Assembly: GCA_963920765.1 (NCBI GenBank)
Contig: OY987243.1
Coordinates: forward strand, 23,245,419-23,309,418
Length of the DNA: 64,000 nucleotides
Origin: Ulota crispa
Taxonomy: Eukaryota > Streptophyta > Bryopsida > Orthotrichales > Orthotrichaceae
Direction of reading: 5' to 3'
Part shown: positions 34,780-45,865 of the stretch, one piece after another
Layout: each line of letters opens with the position of its first letter
How positions within the stretch are numbered: position 1 is the stretch's first letter
Translations under genes and position numbers: made by a program
The notes under the pieces: generated by a model
Seen by the model: the letters and a program-made list of their open reading frames with translations, nothing else
What the model was told of the DNA's origin: nothing
Database searches by the model: none

Positions 34780-35340
34780 TTGCAAAAGAGTTGGCTCTTG
34801 GGGGGTGGGTGGCACTGCCGAAGGAGATGTTGGCGTGCTAGCAAAATGGTCCAAACAACAGGGAGGGCACGCTGCTACCAGAGGGTGTCTGGGTGAGGTT
34901 GCAAAGCTTGGGATTTTAGTTGAACCAATGGGGCAAAGTTTAGTTGTTTTATGGAGAACCGATACTAGCTATCTGGGAAGGGGAGGTTCAGTGCTTTGGG
35001 GTCCAGTTTGGAGGAGGAGTCGGCTTTCACCATGTTCCTGTGACTGAGTGCCTCTGCCTTGATTGGAGGTTGTGGCCACCCGCGCCTTTGCCCCAACAAC
35101 CTCATGTGCAAGCTGGGCAACCTTCATTGCTAGCACACAATGCTGTGAGTGATGAACTATGCTAGAGAAGCCTCTCTCCTGATGGGTCCGACACCATCTT
35201 TGATCAAGGCACGGCAAGGAGTGCTGCTGAAATCCCCTGCCATACTCCATTGAGAAGAGGCTGTTGTGCAACAACGGCCATAGATTGCTTTGAGTACAAA
35301 CCATTGCATCACTACGATGGATATACATCAGATTTGGAGG
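34780..35340 (+). pseudogene. Decayed coding region in frame with the transposase, unknown N-terminal domain
   Basis: The frame used by the transposase start (35352) also reads as protein-like sequence upstream, with stops: FYGEPILAIWEGEVQCFGVQ, GGVGFHHVPVTECLCLDWRL, then DCFEYKPLHHYDGYTSDLED directly before the stop ahead of 35352. This suggests the ancestral transposase had a longer N-terminus with a small beta-rich, Trp/Gly-rich domain. The domain is not recognised. Confidence 0.45.
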
Positions 35341-35351
35341 ACACCTCGTGA

Positions 35352-37090
35352 ATGGCTGCTTTCTGTGATTTCGCAGGTAACTCTTTTGACGATGAGAATT
35401 TTGATTGGGAGATTGCTAGTGGTAGTAAAGGGTCTTTTCATTCCAATGTGGATTTGGATGTACTGACTTATGAAGAATTCACGCAGTTAGACCAAGATCA
35501 GCTTGTCGCATTAGAGCGCACCCGTGTCATGTACGCCGATTTGGAATGGGGACAAGACACGGCAGACTTGGACGCAGAGTCTGCAAGATTCACTAGACCG
35601 CATGCAAGTCCCTTCCAACAATTCTGTAGTAACACCCAACTGCCCCAATATTTTTTTACTTATGATGGAATAGCAAAGCTATTGCTAAACTAGTGAAGCA
35701 AACAAACAAGTGTGATGGGCAAGCTGTCAGTGCCGTGGCAGATCCTTGAAGGCGAGGTCAACCTGCAAGGCTGAATGGAGGGCCCAGGTGGAGAAATATC
35801 AATGCCATTGAATTTAGGGCATTCTTGGGTATCGTGGTGCTCATGGGCCTGAAGCTGTCTTCATCAATTCAATTCTACTGGAGCATGGACCCATTCTGGA
35901 AATGTGGCGTCATACCTCACATGATGAGCTGTGATCATTTTGAGAGCCTCTTCCGTTGCCTGCACTGTGTGAATAACACAACATTGTGCTCAGACAAGGA
36001 ATCGCCCGACTATGACAAAATTGGCAAGGTTTGTTGGGTCCTTGACCATTTTGTGGTGCGCTTAAAGCAGCTCTTCAATTGCAAGAGATATGTCACTTGT
36101 GATGAGGTAATGATTGCTTACCGTGGGTGTTTGTCTCTAATTTGACAATACCTACTAGCTAAGCCCACAAAATACGGCATAAAATGCTGGGCGGCAGTTT
36201 CCAATCCTAGTAGATATATTTTCAACATCACCCCCTACCTTGGAAAAGGTGGAGGGGAGCTAGAGGTGGAATTGGGCGAGAAAGTTGTGCACCAACTTAC
36301 CACAGGACTAGGCCACCGATCCCACACCGTTGTATGTGATAATTATTTCACTTCGCCCCAGCTTTTCTACTCCCTACTTGAGCGTGGGATCTTTGCGACA
36401 GGGACTGTGACGGCCAACCGCGTGGGGTTTCTAACTTCTCTGAAGGGCATGAAGAAGGGCAAGTACCCTCAAGCAACCTTATTTTGGAGTATGCACTGGT
36501 CAAAGAAGATGGTTGCAACGACGTGGTTTGACTCTAAGCCCATTTCATTTCTCAGTACAAGTGCAAACCCAGTAGGCAAAGCGGTGGCATTGAGGTGGTT
36601 ACAGGGATGGCGCATAAAAATCTCCACAACTCCTCAGCAAGCAGAGTATTAGTTGCATATGAGAGGCGTAGACCTCATTGATCAAATGCGCCGCGATTAT
36701 ACAATACAGTTCCATTCTAGAAAATGGTAGCATAAGTTTTTTTTTTTCACCATGGATTCTTCTTTTCAGAATGCGTGGGTCCTTTACCGAGACCACAAGC
36801 AATTGCGACATGAGAAGGTACCTGGAGGGCGGCTTGGCTTCTACTTAGATGTGGCAAAGTCCTTGATAGAAGCAGTGATCACCCCCCCTAGGACATGCAG
36901 CCCATACAACATCAACTCGGATGCTGTGCACTACACTGTGAATCATCCGGACGGCTTGAGGAAACGTTGCTGGTTATGCAAAAAAAAGCAGAGGCGCATA
37001 TGCAAAGCCTGCCAGTGGATGCCATGTTGTGATGAACCATGTTTTCTGAAGCTCCATAGTTGGAAGAAGTGGGCATTACGTTTATCTTAG
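35352..37090 (+). pseudogene. PiggyBac transposase (DDD type), disrupted
   Basis: Coding runs 35352-35693, then shifts frame and runs 35800-37090 with stops near 36144, 36650 and 36728. DDD-region motifs: VTCDEVMIAYRG (first Asp), VVCDNYFTSPQLFY (second Asp) and MRGVDLIDQMRRDY (third Asp, PiggyBac GVDxxDQ signature). The C-terminus has a Cys-rich domain (CWLCKKKQRRICKACQ, then CCDEPCFLKLH) like the CRD that binds terminal repeats. The acidic N-terminal part is also typical. PiggyBac transposases cut and paste at TTAA. One frameshift and three stops make this copy inactive, while all three Asp residues survive. Confidence 0.9.
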
Positions 37091-38329
37091 GGATGTAACC
37101 TCAGGTCCTGTTGCTTGTTTGTGTAGAGTGGGTGGTTTATATATACCCACCGTCCCTAGGATCTGCCAGCTGGAGTGGATGCCCCGGTGGAAATCGATGC
37201 CCCAAATAAACCAATGCTGCTAAGACCTCATGGACACGGCGCTAGAGATTGATGTCTCTGAAAAGCCAATGTTGCAGAGGCCTTGCTCAGTTTCTCATGA
37301 CGTGGTGACTTTCCTTTTGTGCGTTGGCCACAAAGAAGCTTGAATGACTAGGTGGTAGTTCTTATGTCCCTTAGGATTTTGCATGTCTCAGCTAGCATAG
37401 TCGCAGATCGGAGAAGACAACACCCAGTTTTCTATCCGGAAGTTTCACGGAGTCCTGGAGTCATGGAGAATTGAGAGGCTTGCCCGGATTTTTGTCGTAG
37501 TTTCGAGAAGTCCCACAACAGGGAGGGAGAGGCAGGCACAACGTTCTTTTGTAGTTCCGGTTAGTTCGTGCATTGCAGGTGAGGGAGATCTGCACCTAAT
37601 GTTTTGTTGTACTTTGAGGTAGTTACTAGGATCTAATATGAGGCAATAGGCACGCTTAGGCTTTTTCCGTAGTTGCCAGTAATTCTAAACACTATTGCTC
37701 ACTTTCACAAGTGTTGAGGAATATTTTATTTTTACAAAGTCAATGTTGTGCATGCAACAATTGTAGAAAGCCATGGTCTTACAATTTGCAACCCAAGCTT
37801 TGTGTTATTGCAGTTTGCTGTTGTTCCTTTTTAGAGCTATAGCCGCTCCCAACCGTTTGCCTGTCCCATTCACCTTCTTAACCGGTGACCACAGCAGGTC
37901 ACTGTCGGTACATTGTAGAAAAATTGAACTCCCTTCCCCATTTGCAAGCCAGAATATGTTGAATTATGAAGTCGGGTGGTTCTGAAAATTTTACCAGGTA
38001 TTCATATCCCCCCCCCCCCCCCGCAAGGATACCCTCTAATTTTCAGGATCAAGCATCAACAATTGTGCTTGCAATAAATCTAGATGCAACAGAAAGTATG
38101 TGGACAATCCGCAAATTCTTAGCTTTCACCCCAAATCATGGCCAAATTACTCAAAATTTGAACTACAAAAATCCGATCAGGAACTGTACCTTGGAGCCTC
38201 CACAAGGCATTCACCAATCTATGCAGTTAAAACCACTACCTGAAACTGCAATCTTTTGCTACACCAATACTTATCTTGGTGCCCCAAAACAATGGTCGGA
38301 GAGTGCGTCCGAGCGTGGGCAGTGAGGGG
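37091..38329. other. 3' part of the PiggyBac element
   Basis: Non-coding tail of the element. A C-rich homopolymer (about 16 C) lies at 38008-38023. The last 50 bp are the right terminus. Confidence 0.5.
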
Positions 38330-38382
38330 TTAATTGATGGATACGCACAAAAAAATCATTGTTTATAGCCAAAATTACACTA

Positions 38383-38808
38383 TAAGTTTATGGAAATTGA
38401 TACAAGTACTACACCCTTTTAACTATTTTATCACACTTACTATGTATAGCCAATATTTATGATATTATAGTAGGTGTGGATCATGAACAAAACATCACTT
38501 GAAAATACAACTTGACATATAAGTTGTAACTATTGTTTTGTTTTGCAATCCTAGATCTTGTTCATAGTATTGATTAAAGAGTCTAAATTATGTTAAGTTT
38601 AATTTATATTTTTTAACCAATACTATGAGCATGATTTAGAGTGGAAAAATAGAGCTGAAATTACAACTTCTATTTTGAGTTGAATTTACAATTTAATGGT
38701 GTTATGTCCGTGGTCCACACATACTATAATATCATAAATATTGACCATACATAGTAAGTATGGTAGAATAGTATAAATGGTGTGGTACATATGTAAATTC
38801 CATAAGTG
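38383..38808. mobile_element. Foldback (long hairpin) MITE
   Basis: The left arm (TATGGAAATTGATACAAGTA, TACTATGTATAGCCAATATT, ATGATATTATAGTAGGTGTG) is inverted at the right (CACACATACTATAATATCAT, AATATTGACCATACATAGTA, GTAAATTCCATA). Arms are more than 120 bp. It starts about 50 bp right of the PiggyBac element. Its terminal words resemble the foldback element at 43865. Confidence 0.85.
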
Positions 38809-39396
38809 AAAAAAGGACTTGTATAACATGATTAGAGAGTGGTTTTTTAGAACATGTCCATCTATCACATATAAAAATGCTAAAATTACAATATCAAAAA
38901 TAAAACTACTTATATCCAATGGTTAGGAAATTTGTCGTGAGCAAGGATTTATGAGCTTAGAGTAGTGAGTTTAGATTTTTTTAAATACTAAGTTTACCTA
39001 TAGCTAATCCATTTTTACGTTCACTCCGAGAGAAAAGTCCCGTTTTTTACGATTCCACAAGTAGTCCTGTATGTAGGCTTGTTTTAAGTCTGCATGAGTG
39101 TGCATGAGTGTTTTTTGAGGCTTTTTTCTCTTGCAACAAAGCTTAGTTCTGCTTTACGACCAAGGGAAGACAAAGATCGTTTAAAGTAAGGGAAGATTAT
39201 TGAGGTAACAGGCCTAAGAGAACCACATAGATAAAAGCATTACAAGTACAATTGGATATCTATCTTTTGAGCGTAGCTAGCACTAGAAAGGCAACTTGGT
39301 TGGGCCCTAGGTGTGGGAAGTTGGAAAATTTCTATAGGTCGTTGCCACTTTGCACGCAAAGGAGAGATAATCACTGTGATTGCACAAAATAGGAAA
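38809..39396. other. 5' region of the LINE, no gene seen
   Basis: AT-rich and then mixed sequence. It may include the LINE 5' UTR. Nothing else recognised. Confidence 0.35.
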
Positions 39397-41546
39397 ATGG
39401 ATCAAATTGCCACTCTTCTGGCATAAGATAATAGTACCAGGCTCCTCCATGAGATGGGAGTTAGGTGGAAATCTTTGCCATCTAGCGAGGATGTTACCAT
39501 GGAGGAACAAGCATTACCAGGAGAGCCAAAGAAGAAATTTGCTAGTATGTTTGCTATTACAAACAATGCAAACAAGGGAGACGCTGTATAGCCCAAGCAG
39601 AGAGGACCGGTTGTCAAGAAGGAGGTACATGCAAACCAAGTCATTGAGCAAGGGCAACATGCAGAGCCTGCCGGTGAACAAAAATGACATGCACAGCTGG
39701 TGGTTGGATAAGAGCAACATGCAGAGCCGGCCATCTTGAAAGAACAGCAGCCATCATCATTACCAACTGAGCTATCAAAGAACAAAGGAGTTGTCAATCA
39801 TAACAAGGCATCTCCAACTTTGACCAAACCAAACATTGACATGTATTGGAAGCCAAAGGTCATTATTCCTTTGCAAAAGTTAGAGGAGCTTCATGATGCC
39901 AAAGAAATCAAGGACAAATGTCTAATTTTGGGCCATATCCCAGGAGCACCACTAGGTTTTCTAACTTGACCTTGTTTTTGAAAGCAAAACTAATTGATCC
40001 ATGGGTCACAATATAGATTTTGCCTAAGTCTTTTTCCCGCCTTGAGTTTGCACAGCCCAAGCATGCCTCTCATTGCACCAACTTACGCGCACTGGAATGG
40101 GAAGGCAAAGTAGTCTATTTCTACCCATGGAAGAGGGACTTTAGGCCCAAGGCTCTTAACATTGAATATCAGGCAAGGTCAATAATCAGGGTCTAAATCC
40201 CAGAGCTCCATATAACTATGCAGAATGAGGAAATGCTCAAAATTCTTGGAGGAGTGATAAGTAGAGTCACCTCAGTAGAAACCACAAAGTCCGCACAAAA
40301 GCGGCCATCAAGTCCAATTGTCAACATAGTGGTCACTGATTGTATGAAACTCCCAAGATATCTTAGTGTAACGGTACTTAACAATAGCTCCAAGGTGGAT
40401 GCATGGTCGGGTGGACCAAAATGCGTGTTCCATTCAATTTTTAGGCACATGTTTTGAATGCATGACTTATTTCTCTTAAAAGAATGAACTTGGAAACATC
40501 CCAAATTAGTGAATAGATTCTATACTTGTTCATAAAACAAAATATGTAATCAATATTTATTAAAATTGATAATATAAAAAATAAGAGACTTTTTAATGCA
40601 TATATTTGGACTGTTTCATTCACAGCATCCACGGCAACATCTTATGAAAATGATAGACATGATGTATCAAGTTAGCTATAATGCATACATAGGGAATACA
40701 TATGTGATTCAGCATCTTTTAAGTATCTCAAAAACGTGCTATAATTTTAAACACGTGATATACAATAAAAGCTATGGACTTTTTAGTGCCCAAATTAAGG
40801 CTGAATGTTTAGGAGGCAATACCTTAATGATTTTAACATTTTTTTAGTTTATTTATTTTTCTTTTGCAAAAGCCTTCCTAATGGCTACATAGGCTTGGTT
40901 TTTTTATTTACAATGCACGTATTTTTATATAAGAAAACAAACACTTTATGATCCATACTCGCAGAAACTTCATAATTATGGACTTTTTAAGAGGTTTTAT
41001 CTGCCGTTTTTGGTCCACTTGATCATGCAAACTCTCTCCAAAAACGTGGAATTTCAAGAGCTGAATTTGTTGTACTTGGGATTACCTAGTTAATGCAATC
41101 TTTGCATACACTTTGGTCATATGGTTGCTGAGTGTTCACTAAGCAAAAGGATAAGCAAAAACTCAGCAAAGGCAATTAAAGCGACCAAGGAAATTGATGA
41201 AGAGGGATTTGAGAAGGTCAATTATGGGAAAAGGAAGAATAACTACACCAAAGACAGCTCTGCTCAGGAGCCTTCTCAATCCTCCTCAAGTAAAAGGAAA
41301 CAGCCTCTCAGAGACTCAGCCTCGCAGTTTAAGCAAATGACTCCCAAACTTGGCTCAAAACACATTTACACAGTTAAAGAAAGAGTTAAGGTATTGGATG
41401 AAGAGCTCAAATTACTACCCTTGTCCACGGATATGGATATTGAGACACCTGAAGAAGACACCTTGGACAAGCCAAAGACAATTATCGATCTAGCTTATAG
41501 GCGGTACAGATTCACAGCAGCATCTGACGCCACTATAAAAAGCTGA
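39397..41546 (+). pseudogene. LINE ORF1 (gag-like, CCHC zinc knuckle), broken
   Basis: Starts at ATG 39397 (MDQIATLLA, stop) and keeps one frame to 39969 with stops, including a GQHAEPA/EQHAEPA repeat and WKPKVIIPLQKLEEL. A one-base shift at about 39966 continues as LFLKAKLIDPWV, LEWEGKVVYFYPWKRDF and IPELHITMQNEE to 40456. This RNA-binding layout is typical of plant L1 ORF1. After an unrelated 640-bp AT-rich insert, a zinc knuckle C-x2-C-x4-H-x4-C (41094-41135, with FGHMVAEC) and a basic Ser-rich tail follow to 41546. It belongs with the ORF2 pieces downstream. Confidence 0.75.
40457..41093. other. AT-rich segment interrupting LINE ORF1
   Basis: Separates the ORF1 core from its zinc knuckle, which are usually adjacent, so it is probably an insertion. 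No clear terminal repeats or target duplication seen. Confidence 0.4.
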
Positions 41547-42950
41547 AGAGGAATCACCGCCTAAATGACCCATTTTATCCACGCTATCAAACAAGATGCA
41601 AGAAGGGGGCCAGCAGTCAAAGTTGCAACAACCTGCACAAGCAAAAACGTTGTTGATCCTCCAACGAGCTGTCACAACACGCAAAGGGGAAAAATGCAAG
41701 TCCTAATGGGAGACTTAGCGTGAAGGGGTAAAATCATTACCGCAACAAAGCACACAGAGTGATGGGGAAGGTGACCCGCAACATGGAAAACAACGCAAAG
41801 TGGAAAAATTTGACTCCACCGCAACATGCACCGTGGTACAAACCACAAAGCGCAACACAACATGCACCGCAACACTCAACACAGTAGGCAACGCAAAGGG
41901 GAGAAAAGCGACTTACAACGAGACTTGCAGCCTGAGTTGGAAAAAAGTGGCTCGTATAGTGGAAAGCAGTGTGAAGATGAGCAAGGTGACAAGCAACGTG
42001 AGACACAGTACAACACAACGCAGATCAACACTCAAGGCTACATTAATCAGCCCCAGTCATACCAAGAGGATCCGTCTCAACAATTTGCTTAGAAGTCGAA
42101 GGCACATGAAACTTCAACTATTGAAGCAAGACTAAGTATAAATGAAGACAAATTCCCACCGCTCCAAGCTAGCAAGATCTACACGTCCAAGAAAACAGGA
42201 TTACCAAGAAGGAACAAGGAGACACAAGGGACAAACAATTAGGAGTATGATTCAACACCTATCTCCGGAAAATTCTAGGCTCAGGAGGACCAGAGAGAAA
42301 GGAGTTCTAGTGTTCCATCAAAAACTTCTGGAGAGTTCTCAACATAGAGGAGGGAGCAGAGGCATTCAACAAATGAAAGGATTGCATCCCCTTGGAAGGT
42401 AAAAGATATTTGACTATATGGCCAATTGTCTTCAAGCCAACTCCAAAATCCGCTATAGTAGTGCCTCTTTAAGATGAACTTTTATAAGCAAAAACGCTTA
42501 GCTAAGATGAAGGAGATGACTATCCCTGGCGGTTAGAAAGCTACAAAAGATGTGTTTGGTTACAATGAATGCTTTCCTTACACAAAATGAATATGATGTC
42601 TAGATTCCTTCATCTTATCAAGGCACCACTATATATTGCTTGAAGCTTTAAAGCTTGCTCTAGGAATAGGAGAACCGGTTTCTATATCTTTCAGGAAGGA
42701 AAGCCTCAATCTCGAAGTGGTTAAGGAACTGGTCCTCAACCACCTCTGCGCCTACTTAATGAGAAGAATGAAACAATTCCCAAGTCTACCTTCATGGAAG
42801 TCCATGGAATGGAGCTCGCAATGGGATGGTGAAGGTGATATTCACAAACTCTTAGTATTGGCTATGATTAAAGTGAATCAAACAACCAATAGCAAAAAGG
42901 AGTTAAACTTAGCGTGATATGATTGTTTTTCTATCAGAAAATTATCAGTA
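41547..42950 (+). other. Degenerate LINE interior with a CAACGCAAAG-type repeat
   Basis: 41640-41930 repeats words such as CAACGCAAAG and CGCAACATG with intervening GGGGAAAAATG/GTGGAAAAATT, an imperfect minisatellite. 42636-42917 is an open frame (KLALGIGEPVSISFRKESLN) that may be remaining ORF1 C-terminal or inter-ORF coding. No family recognised. Confidence 0.35.
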
Positions 42951-43202
42951 CACTAGTAGAAAATTTAGCACAAAATCAACAAAATTTCAACCAAAAATTG
43001 TTGATTTTTTCTGTAAATTTGGTCAAGTTGATTTGGGTACTTTTCTGTTGATTTTTTGTTGGTTATTTATAGTTTTCTGTTAATTTGTTGTTGATTTCTA
43101 TTACATATTTTATGTTGTTCAATTCTATTTCTTTTCATTTTTAAATTATTATTTTCATAGAATTTGTTTTTATTTTACGAAAATGTGAAATTTTTAGGGA
43201 AC

Positions 43203-43250
43203 GGGCAGCTGCCCGAGCATCTGGGCAGCTGCCCAAGCCCCCGGGCAGCT
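43203..43250. repeat. Three copies of the palindrome GGGCAGCTGCCC
   Basis: Three perfect 12-bp GC palindromes spaced by CGAGCATCT/AAGCCCCC-type linkers, followed by a degenerate fourth (AAGCAACTGCC). They stand out sharply from the AT-rich surroundings of the CACTA element. Confidence 0.9.
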
Positions 43251-43864
43251 GCCCGAGCCCCCAAGCAACTGCCAGTAGCGAGGTTTGAACCCTCCACCTT
43301 TCCTCTCACACTCCACAACCTTAGCACATTCTCAAAACCACTAGAGAATGTGCAAATGCACGTGCACACATTAGTATCTTGATTCTATTTGTACATTAAA
43401 TGTTCATGTCTTTAGTAATCCAGTAGACTTTGGAGGCTATTTCCGCCCATTAAAGGATTTTTTTCAAAAAACTTAGAACTAAGAATAGTCAGTAAACGTA
43501 TTTTACTTTCACTTCCAACAATTTTTTTTGGATTTCAATCTTTTTATCAAAAGTTATGAGCTAAAATCAGAGAAGGTGTTTAGAAATTTTAAATAAATTG
43601 TTTATTTCCATCCTTTTGATTTTGTTTATAAATTTTTTTGGAATTCACAAATCTCATAAGGACTATTGCAGGCAAAGGTTGGATTCATTAATAATTATTA
43701 TTTAGTGCTAGTTTTTTTGTAAAAAGAACCTTATTTTGTTAAAATAGCCTCCATAGTTTGATAGCTTCAAATAACATGAAGTTGTGAAAAGTTACGGAAT
43801 TAAAACCTTAAAATTATAAAATCAAAATTCTATTGACTTTTGAGTACTTTTGGATATTTTTTAA

Positions 43865-44276
43865 GGGCATTAATATGTGAACCACACCCTTTGAACTACT
43901 GTACCACACCCTTGGGGTAAATTTTAGATTTCTACTATCAAAAATTTGAGTTTGAGAAATTTTTATTCAAATTTGGACTTGGAGACCATGATATTGTCTA
44001 AGACCATAAAAAAGGTTGCAATTCAACAACACCCAATGAAAAAGCTTATCTTTTTTTACAAACAAAAGTAAAATTAACAATTTTCTCCCTAACTAAACTT
44101 TTTCATTGGGTGTTGTTGAATTGCAACTTTTTTTATGGTTCTAGACAATACCATGGTCTCTAAGCCCAAATTTGAATTCAAAATTTTCAAATTTAGCTTT
44201 TTGATGGTAAAAATCTAAAATTTATCCCGTGGTGTGGTATAGTAATTGGAAGGGTGTGGTACACATATCAATTCCC
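43865..44276. mobile_element. Foldback MITE nested in the CACTA element
   Basis: Arms of about 180 bp: left includes ATGTGAACCACACCCTTTGA, GGAGACCATGATATTGTCTA and AATTCAACAACACCCAATGA; the right arm is the inverse, ending GGTACACATATCAATTCCC. The loop is about 50 bp. The ends share the ACCACACCCTT theme with the 38383 element. Confidence 0.88.
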
Positions 44277-45109
44277 ATCTTTTAAAGCTTATAAAAATAT
44301 TTTATAAGATTTTTTTTTTAATTCATTTGGTTAGTAATAGAAGGAAAAATACTAAAAACACCCTTTAAGTCTTTCAAAATATCAAGTTTACGCCAAAAAT
44401 ATGTGAAACATAAAAAATAATCCTTATTTTTTGTAGGAATATCAATTATACTCCTATTATTTTGGAAAATTAATAAAAAAACTCTTCTATTTTGAAATGT
44501 TAAGTATATCCTTGTGTTATTTGAAATGTAAAAAACACCTTTGGTTTCTTGTAAGAATTTGCATTAAACTATACACTTGGTTATCATGTAACACAAAGAT
44601 ATTTTTGGTACTTTTAATCCTTAAGGGACATATATGATTTCTTTAAAGAATTGAGGAGCATCATTTATATTTGTTTGTAAAGAAATTTTGGTATTTAAAA
44701 CAATAAAATCTTGTACATTTTATATAAAATTTTGTTGAATTAGGGAAGTTGTGTCCAAAAGTATCTAGATCAACAAAAAATTGTTGAGTTTTTTGTTATT
44801 ATGGTTGTGTTTTTACTTGACTTTAAAGGCTGCTAAGTTTAAATCTTACCAAATTGTGAAAAGTAAAGAAAATAAAACCAGTCAATGTACACTCAAACTT
44901 CTAAAAGATTCTTTTTTTTTGAAAACTTACTTTATTTTTTAAAACTTCAAAAAAAATTAATGAGGTCCAAAAAAATTTTAGAAAGATTTCAAAAACAAAC
45001 CTAAACTATTGTGATAGTTTTTTTGAAAGTATTTTGATGATTTACAAAAAGATTCCTAAAGGACTCTAATTCAATCTCAGATATTCTATTTCTACAAGTA
45101 TTTTGAAGT

Positions 45110-45475
45110 ATTTTAAGAAATTTCATAAAGATTTTAAAAAGATTCTCAAAGATTCTAAAAAGGTTCTTGAAAATTCTTAGAGATTTTCAAAGATTTTTTG
45201 AATTTCAAAAAGGATTCTCAAAAGATTCCCAAAGATTTTCAAAGATTCTCAATTGTTCTCAAACATTCTCAAAGATTCTAAAATAACTTGAAAAGATTTT
45301 GAAAGATTTCCAAAGATTCATGAAGATTCCTAAAAGATTCTCAAAGATTCTAAAATCTTGAAAAGATTCTTAAATATTCTTAAAAATCTTGAAAAGATTC
45401 TCAATGATTCCCAAAAGATTCTTGAAGATTCTTAAAGATTCACAAAAAATTCCCAAAAGATCTTCAAAAGATTCC
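45110..45475. repeat. Degenerate AAGATTCTC tandem tract
   Basis: More than 25 imperfect copies of an AAAGATTCTC/AAAGATTC word, varying in length from 9 to 12 bases, near the right end of the CACTA element. Confidence 0.8.
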
Positions 45476-45865
45476 AAAATTTCTGTTGATTTAGATAATG
45501 GTGTCCAAATCAACACAACATATTTAGTTTTTTACAGAATTCTGTTAAATTAGTCAATTAGCGTGAGCAAGTGCCCAAATCAACAAGAAACTGTTGGTTT
45601 TCTGTTGTTTTGAAAGGAGTTTTCTACTAGTGGCAAGCAAAGGAAGGATGATAGCTAATAAACTATTAGCAAATTTTGCAAAGTTAAAAATACAAGGCCA
45701 AGATCATGGAGAGTGGTACCCGTGAATGCATTCGTCCCCAAGTTAGCCTAAGGAGAGACTTAAAAGTTTTAATGATGGACCAGCTAGACAAGCCTTGGTT
45801 CTACAGCCCTCGACTTCTGAGGATGACATTCCTAATCACATACCTGTGACATACGACTTAAAAGA

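Larger units (their letters stand above)
32982..38329 (+). mobile_element. PiggyBac-superfamily DNA transposon, 5.35 kb, TTAA-flanked
   Basis: TTAA duplications lie at 32978-32981 and 38330-38333. The left terminus CCCCTCACCGTCCA pairs with the inverse of the right terminus (CCCCTCACTGCCCA), an inverted repeat of about 14 bp. Inside lies a PiggyBac transposase coding region (35352-37090) and upstream degenerate coding of unknown kind. A C16 homopolymer tract lies near 38010. Two intact TTAA copies and matching ends show the element is full length even though its transposase is broken. Confidence 0.88.
42951..45632. mobile_element. 2.7-kb non-autonomous CACTA-type element inserted in the LINE
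   Basis: Left end CACTAGTAGAAAATTTAG; right end GTTTTCTACTAGTG is its inverse. Flanking trinucleotides GTA and GCA could be a 3-bp target duplication with one change. Subterminal regions repeat TTGTTGATTTT/AATCAACA words, as in CACTA subterminal repeats. The interior is AT-rich, has no transposase frame, contains a foldback element and a GATTC satellite-like tract, and separates LINE ORF1 from ORF2. Confidence 0.75.

Noticed and set aside
39402..39797. Minus-strand Cys/Ser-rich frame as a secreted protein
   Set aside because: It is antisense to LINE ORF1, whose sense frame continues with other ORF1 motifs.
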